The notes under the pieces are model-generated. The model was not told where the DNA came from. It ran no database searches and saw only the letters and a list, made by a program, of their open reading frames with translations. Of a stretch of DNA of 13,386 nucleotides, positions 9,754-13,386 are shown one piece after another. How positions within the stretch are numbered: the stretch's first letter is position 1; every line of letters starts with the position of its first letter. The translations under genes were made by a program, and so were the position numbers. The stretch is from assembly GCA_024220525.1 (NCBI GenBank), contig JAMYWO010000102.1:4769-18154 (forward strand). The letters are read 5' to 3'. This DNA comes from Cochliopodium minus (taxonomy: Eukaryota > Discosea > Himatismenida > Cochliopodiidae).

Positions 9754-9893
9754 CCCACTCATTCTCAGGGATCTTACTCCCCAAAGGTGATGATATTCCT
9801 GTTCAATTAATCAGAGAAATCTACTTTACATTAAAATAAATCTATGAAGGGTAGAATATGCCCACTCATTTTCAGGGATTTTACTCCCCAAAG
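9754..9893. repeat. 33-bp direct repeat, two copies 107 bp apart
   Basis: The copies at 9754-9786 and 9861-9893 begin CCCACTCATT and end TACTCCCCAAAG. They differ at only two positions, both C/T. An AACAAA-TATGGAG-GAAC-like block occurs near 9731 and again near 9940, so the repeating unit is longer than 33 bp but decayed. Confidence 0.8.
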
Positions 9894-10103
9894 AAGAAGA
9901 TGTTCCTTTCTTTTTTCCAGAGAATTCTTGTGTTAATAAACAAAAATATGGAGGAACGAATGGTCCCATCACTTTAGGAGTGACCAACCGCTACTTCTTA
10001 ATAGAAATTTTACTTCCATCTAAAAGGTAAAACAACCTATTTAAAGGTGAAACTAACCTTGAGTTCTATTTGTTAAAGTAAAATAGAAAAAACCTTGTTT
10101 GAT

Positions 10104-10124
10104 GTCTTTTTTGAAAGAAAAGAC
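10104..10124. repeat. GTCTTT/AAAGAC hairpin repeat, copy C
   Basis: The third copy lies about 890 bp from copy A in the same orientation and is followed by AAAACCTT. As with copy A, an AGTAAAATAG block lies just upstream, so a longer stretch has been duplicated directly at the two ends of the repetitive region. Confidence 0.7.
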
Positions 10125-10163
10125 AAAACCTTGGAGGTGTTCATTTTAGGAATTAACAAAACC

Positions 10164-10320
10164 TTTTTTTTTTTTTATTTTTTTTTTTATTTTTGTTTTT
10201 GTTTTTGTTTTTGTTTTTATTTTTTTTTTTTGTATTTTTTTTTTTGTATTTTTTATTTTTATTTTTATTTTTATTTTTATTTTTATTTTTATTTTTATTT
10301 TTATTTTTTATTTTATTTTT
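10164..10320. repeat. T-rich simple-repeat block with (TTTTTG)n and (TTTTTA)n
   Basis: Runs of T are interrupted with 6-bp period. G falls at 10195, 10201, 10207 and 10213. A falls every 6 bp from 10261 to 10303. Between them are long T runs and two TTGTATTTT blocks. Apparent Phe/Tyr-rich reading frames here are products of the repeat. Confidence 0.9.
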
Positions 10321-10402
10321 TGTTACAAAGACTTTTATTTGTCCTCTGAGAGATCCATGTCATCCCCATCATCAATTTTTCATCATATAGTCCCACTATT
10401 TT

Positions 10403-10906
10403 TTAATTATTACTTTTTGATCCTCCCTTTCTAAACGTTGTTGGTTTTGATGTTGCTTTTGACGTTGCTTTTGATATTTGTTTGGATGTTAGTTTTGATG
10501 TTTGTTTTGATATATGTTGTTTGGGTTTTAATTTTGGAGTTGATGACTGTTTTAATGTTGAATTTGTGTTTTTGGTATTTATTTTTTGTATTGAAGTCGG
10601 ATTTGTTATTTGTTTTGATTTTGGTGATGTTTTTCTCCTTTTATTATTAAAATGAGATTGAATTTCTTCTTCAATTGGTCTCTTTTCATTCTTTCTCTTT
10701 GTGATGGAAATTTCATTCATTGAGGGAAGATTTTCTCCTTCGAATTGATCATAACGATACAGTATTTTTGATTTTCTATTTCCTCGTTTATTTTCGTCCG
10801 TTATTGTTGATTCACATGATGTTTTCCTTTTCCTTGTTTGAACTGAAGATTTCTTCTCTTCATTCAATTTTTTTTTCTTATTTGTGATGGAAATTTTGTT
10901 TTTCAT
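10403..10906 (-). pseudogene. Lys/Ser/Thr-rich basic tail ORF, probably the end of the broken element protein
   Basis: This 167-residue frame is rich in Lys, Asn, Ser and Thr, with short basic clusters (KRRK, RKRK) that could be nuclear localisation signals. Its last third repeats SK-(x)-TSK units encoded by imperfect 12-24 bp repeats. Its ATG overlaps the TGA of the protease fragment as ATGA, in a different frame. This is either a third single-base frame change in one former long protein or a separate small ORF; I favour the former. No catalytic domain is visible. Confidence 0.35.
10440..10520. repeat. Imperfect short tandem repeats encoding TSK/ISK units
   Basis: Blocks of the type TTTTGATGTT, TTTTGACGTT and TTTTGATATT recur with variable 12-24 bp spacing. 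On the - strand they encode the repeated Ser-Lys-x-Thr/Ile-Ser-Lys pattern at the end of the basic tail. Confidence 0.6.
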
Positions 10907-11551
10907 AGTTCTAGAGGTTTTGGAAGTTTTAGTTTTGAATGAACATTTGGATAATGGATTCTGGAAAACTCTTTGAAATAAATTTGAAAAGACTTTCTAA
11001 CTTCGACAAATGGCACTGAAACTTGATTTCCCACCAATAGAAGTGCCCATCCTTTCAAATAACTTTCTACAAAGTGAACTGCATAAGCTCCACAATGAAC
11101 AGTTGGTCTTTCTCTTTGTAATCCATACAAAAATTTACATTCAGGGAAAACATTTTCACTTGCAAAAGATCTCTTCACACCTCCAATCTTTCTTTCCCTT
11201 CATAAAGAGAATCAAAAAAATTCAAAATATTTGTTTCCTTGCAGTAAACATAGGAAGAAAAATGGAAATTATCATTAAAACTCCAATTATTGTTTTAACA
11301 GATTCATATTCAATCATTTTTTCAAAATTATTCGCACTGATCGAGTCAACAAAACCAATATCTTCTCTTTTCGAATCAAAAATGAATTTCTTGATAAGAA
11401 TAGATAATGATAGTCCACAATACCATTTTTTTCCTTCTAACTTTTCAAAGGCTTCAATTATAGAACCATTTTGTAATTTTAATTTTTGTGATTTTGAATT
11501 TTCAAAGAATCGATTCACTACAAATTGAACAGTATTATTTCCACCAATTAT
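10903..11551 (-). pseudogene. Ulp1/C48-like cysteine protease, broken by two frame changes
   Basis: Three consecutive pieces in three frames read as one protease. Piece 1 (11551 to about 11290) contains KKWYCGLSLSILIKKF and IGFVDSISANNF, like the start of a transposon Ulp1 domain. Piece 2 (about 11295-11180) contains NNWSFND and LNFFDSLYEG, matching the W-rich and iyDS segment that carries the catalytic Asp. Piece 3 (about 11190-10903) contains LQRERPTVHCGAYAVHFVESY, matching the Q...CG segment with the catalytic Cys (codon 11094-11092). Each change corresponds to one missing base (or two extra), and no GT-AG intron fits. The usual catalytic His-Trp is not evident: NW stands where HW is expected. 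C48 enzymes cleave ubiquitin-like proteins or polyproteins; this copy is probably dead. Homopolymer sequencing error is the main alternative. Confidence 0.55.
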
Positions 11552-11587
11552 TCATTTTCATTATTTTTTCATTATTTTTTTAACTTT

Positions 11588-11833
11588 TTATTCAAATTTT
11601 TTTTCAACTTTTTTTTGGGAATTTAAAATATTTTCATTGAGAGATTTATTATCATTAGTTTGAGAGAAGTTTGTTTGAGAAGAGAAATCAAAGTAAATGA
11701 TGTTTTCAGTTTCGACAAAAACATCCCTGCTTCTTTTATAGGTTTCATTATTCATTACTTTATTTGTATCTAGATTTAATTCCTGATAAAGAGCTTCTTC
11801 AAGCTTTCTTTTTGTAATTTTGTTCACTTCTAA
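11588..11833 (-). pseudogene. Low-complexity fragment between transposase-like and protease-like parts
   Basis: About 80 residues are open, starting near LEVNKITKRKLEEALYQEL and then turning Asn/Ser/Gln-rich, bounded by a TGA upstream and a TAA downstream. No domain is recognised. It has no plausible splice sites joining it to either neighbour. Position and strand suggest it is the former linker of the element's protein. Confidence 0.3.
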
Positions 11834-11881
11834 AGCTTTTAGTCAGAATATCATTCATTCTACCCTAAAAATTTCTCCTTG

Positions 11882-13300
11882 TTAAAATTTAATAGGAAAA
11901 GGTTCCATTTTACTCTTTTTTGGGGTCGTTATCATATCCCAGACTTGTGTTGGTTTTAGAAAGAGATTTAATTTGAATGGAATATCCCTGAAAAAAATTT
12001 TTTTGGTATATCCCTTTGCGAATACTCTTAAAGCATTTTCAATAACATCAAATCTGAACACGTAAAAAATTTTTTGGAAATTTGGAGAAAGTTCAGTCTC
12101 TACGCAAACAAAAGTGTCAATTTCTTTCTTTCCTCCAACTTTATCATCCTTTTCATTTTCCTCAACTTCTTCACTCTTTTCGTTTTCTATTATTCCCTGT
12201 TTTTTGTCATCTTCTTTGATAAATTGTTTGAATTTTTTTTCTACACTACAAAAGTTAGGTTCATAATCTCCATCATCATCACTTTCACCACTATATGACT
12301 CTTCTCCCAAGTAATCAGATACTTCCATTTGTGATGCACTTTCAATGAATGAATTACTTTGCTTCACATTTCTTTTTGGGCGAACATTTTGGGAAGAATT
12401 ATTTTCATTATTATCAATTTTCTTTTTCTCTTTTCCCTTTTCTTTTGAATACTCTTTTTGGACAATCATTTGAGAACTTATTCTATTTTGAATTGATGAA
12501 ATATTATTATTGATTGATAAGAAGGGAATGAAGTCCTCCTTCACGAGAATTTCAAGCTTTGTATGATTCACTATTTTTGAAGCTTTGTGTGTTAATGCTG
12601 TATTAATGTTAGTCACAAATTCAACAATATCTTTGGAGACAACTTGAGGTAACATGTCTTTGCTACAAGTTTTTAGAATAGCTCCTAATCTATCCACTGA
12701 TCCTTTTCCGTGATGAGGGACAGTAGTTAAACGAGTGATAGATTTAAACAGATTTGGGGTTTTGGAGAGACCTTGGGAGAATCCTTCCTGATCTTGTTGG
12801 TTGTATTTTAAAACAGTGTCCGAAAAAAAACCATTCAGCTGTTTATTATTGAAATGAGAAGCTCCATCACTGTTTTATTTAGATAAATAATATATTATTT
12901 TTGTTTAAATCAAAAAAAAACAAAAAAAATAACCTTATCACATTTAAAATTTTATTTTCTCCAACAAAATTAATAAAGTAATCCTTTTGAAAGAGATTTG
13001 AAAGAGAAACGATCACAGTTTCAACATCTTGTGAATGTCTTTCAGTAAAAAAGCAAACATTTAATTCCTCTTTTTCTTTGGTTCGTTCAGAAATCTTCGA
13101 AACAACAAATCCAATACATGTGTAAAGAGGAGGTTTGTAATATTCTGGTCCAATTTGTACGTTATAACTATAATCTTTGAATTTCATGATAAAGTCCATT
13201 CTCATCGTAATGGTACCAATCTCTGGAGAAGTTTCCAATCTACTGAACAATTCTTCACTGTTGACATAATCATGATAATGATGTAATACAAACTTAAATT
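11882..13300 (-). CDS. DDE-transposase-like protein, partial at 5' end, two exons visible
   Basis: Exons are 13300-12934 and 12869-11882, joined over a 64-nt GT-AG intron (12870-12933) in frame. The 5' end is outside the window: an AG precedes 13300 and the frame is open from there. Key blocks: TMRMDF (Asp codon 13196-13194), like the first Asp of a DDE fold; SDGASHFNNK (Asp codon 12868-12866, created at the splice); and HHGKGSVDRLGAILK (around 12715-12671). The series D ... SDG..xF.N ... HGKG..D..G...K matches uncharacterised transposon-derived proteins I recall from animals; this identification is from memory. The second half carries a KRNVK basic patch, a Ser/Asp/Glu acidic stretch and a C-terminal beta-rich segment ending PFPIKF. 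The visible exons carry no disruption, so the part shown may still be expressed, perhaps truncated before the protease part. Confidence 0.6.
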
Positions 13301-13307
13301 CTATTTT

Positions 13308-13386
13308 TTTAATAAAAATAAAAAATAAAAAATAAAAAATAAAAAATAAAAAATAAAAAATAAAAAATAAAAAATAAAAAATAAAA
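13308..13386. repeat. (AAAAAAT)n heptanucleotide repeat at window edge
   Basis: T falls at 13326, 13333, 13340, 13347, 13354, 13361, 13368, 13375 and 13382, an exact 7-bp period. The preceding bases have 6-bp spacing (13313, 13319). It may lie in an intron of the transposase-like gene or mark a contig end. Confidence 0.95.

Larger units (their letters stand above)
9117..10163. other. Gene-poor, less AT-rich repetitive intergenic region
   Basis: No convincing gene is visible. This stretch between the glycosyltransferase start and the T-rich repeat is clearly less AT-rich than the other intergenic DNA. It holds repeated short blocks: GTCTTT...AAAGAC hairpins, CCTATTTAAGG-like blocks near 9460 and 10037, TTTTAGGATTAACA-like blocks near 9437 and 10144, and a 33-bp duplication. 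An AGTAAAATAG block precedes a hairpin copy at both ends (9195-9204 and 10077-10086). This looks like remnants of a non-autonomous mobile element or the non-coding end of the element to its right. Confidence 0.55.
10403..13386 (-). mobile_element. Decayed DNA transposon with transposase-like and Ulp1-like parts
   Basis: Reading leftward on the - strand, the stretch holds a DDE-transposase-like region, a low-complexity linker, a Ulp1/C48-like protease broken by frame changes, and a basic tail. Transposase plus Ulp1-type protease is a combination known in several eukaryotic DNA transposon groups (for example some Mutator-like and CACTA elements). A simple repeat or repeated DNA lies on each side (10164-10320 and 13308-13386). 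No terminal inverted repeat or target-site duplication was identified by eye, so the limits are approximate and the right end lies outside the window. Confidence 0.55.

Noticed and set aside
9190-10150. CRISPR array
   Set aside because: The repeats are few and irregularly spaced, diverge between copies and lie in a eukaryotic sequence.
9117-10163. Possible tRNA or other RNA gene in the less AT-rich island
   Set aside because: I found no cloverleaf or clear A/B box pair, only short hairpins.
10095-10390. Phe/Tyr/Leu-rich + strand ORFs
   Set aside because: They are direct translations of the (TTTTTA)n and (TTTTTG)n repeat block.
11010-11528. + strand ORF of 172 residues
   Set aside because: It runs antisense to the Ulp1-like fragments, which carry recognisable motifs; the + strand product has none.

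Overview
This is an AT-rich, intron-rich nuclear sequence from a eukaryote, most likely a unicellular protist. Genes decode with the standard code: TAA and TGA act as stops and no in-frame stop falls inside any exon chain. Introns are GT-AG and very short, mostly 48-68 nt, and intergenic gaps are also short (71-168 bp between four of the genes). A DH-PH RhoGEF argues against plants. The gene content (ESCRT-type MIT domains, arrestin, RhoGEF, a GT69-like glycosyltransferase) would suit an amoeboid or flagellate protist or an early-branching, AT-rich fungus. The species cannot be named from this window.

Layout: a short membrane-anchored coiled-coil ORF lies on the + strand (17-295, possibly a terminal exon). 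Four genes then lie in tandem on the - strand. They are a 16-exon nucleoside hydrolase (433-2619), a 7-exon protein with the order MIT-MIT-arrestin-like-coiled coil-UBA (2691-4906), a 5-exon DH-PH RhoGEF with a disordered Ser/Asp/Lys-rich N-terminus and a basic tail (5075-7479), and a 6-exon type II membrane glycosyltransferase of the CAP59/CMT1 (GT69) family (7615-9116). The exon chain of each gene sums to a multiple of three and rebuilds family signature motifs across the splice sites, so these models are firm.

From about 9190 to 10150 the DNA has no gene, is visibly less AT-rich, and is made of degenerate repeats: three copies of a 21-22 bp GTCTTT...AAAGAC hairpin, a 33-bp duplication, and smaller shared blocks. 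A T-rich block with 6-bp periodicities follows (10164-10320).

From 10403 to the right edge, on the - strand, is what looks like a decaying transposable element. It has a DDE-transposase-like region (two exons, 5' end outside the window), then a Ulp1/C48-like cysteine protease split over three reading frames, then a Lys/Ser/Thr-rich tail. The window ends inside an (AAAAAAT)n repeat.

The strongest candidate for something undescribed is the MIT-MIT-arrestin-UBA protein. On one chain it would join ESCRT-III binding, cargo-adaptor and ubiquitin-binding functions. Functionally it could work in endosomal sorting, but no genomic link to the neighbouring genes beyond shared orientation is visible.
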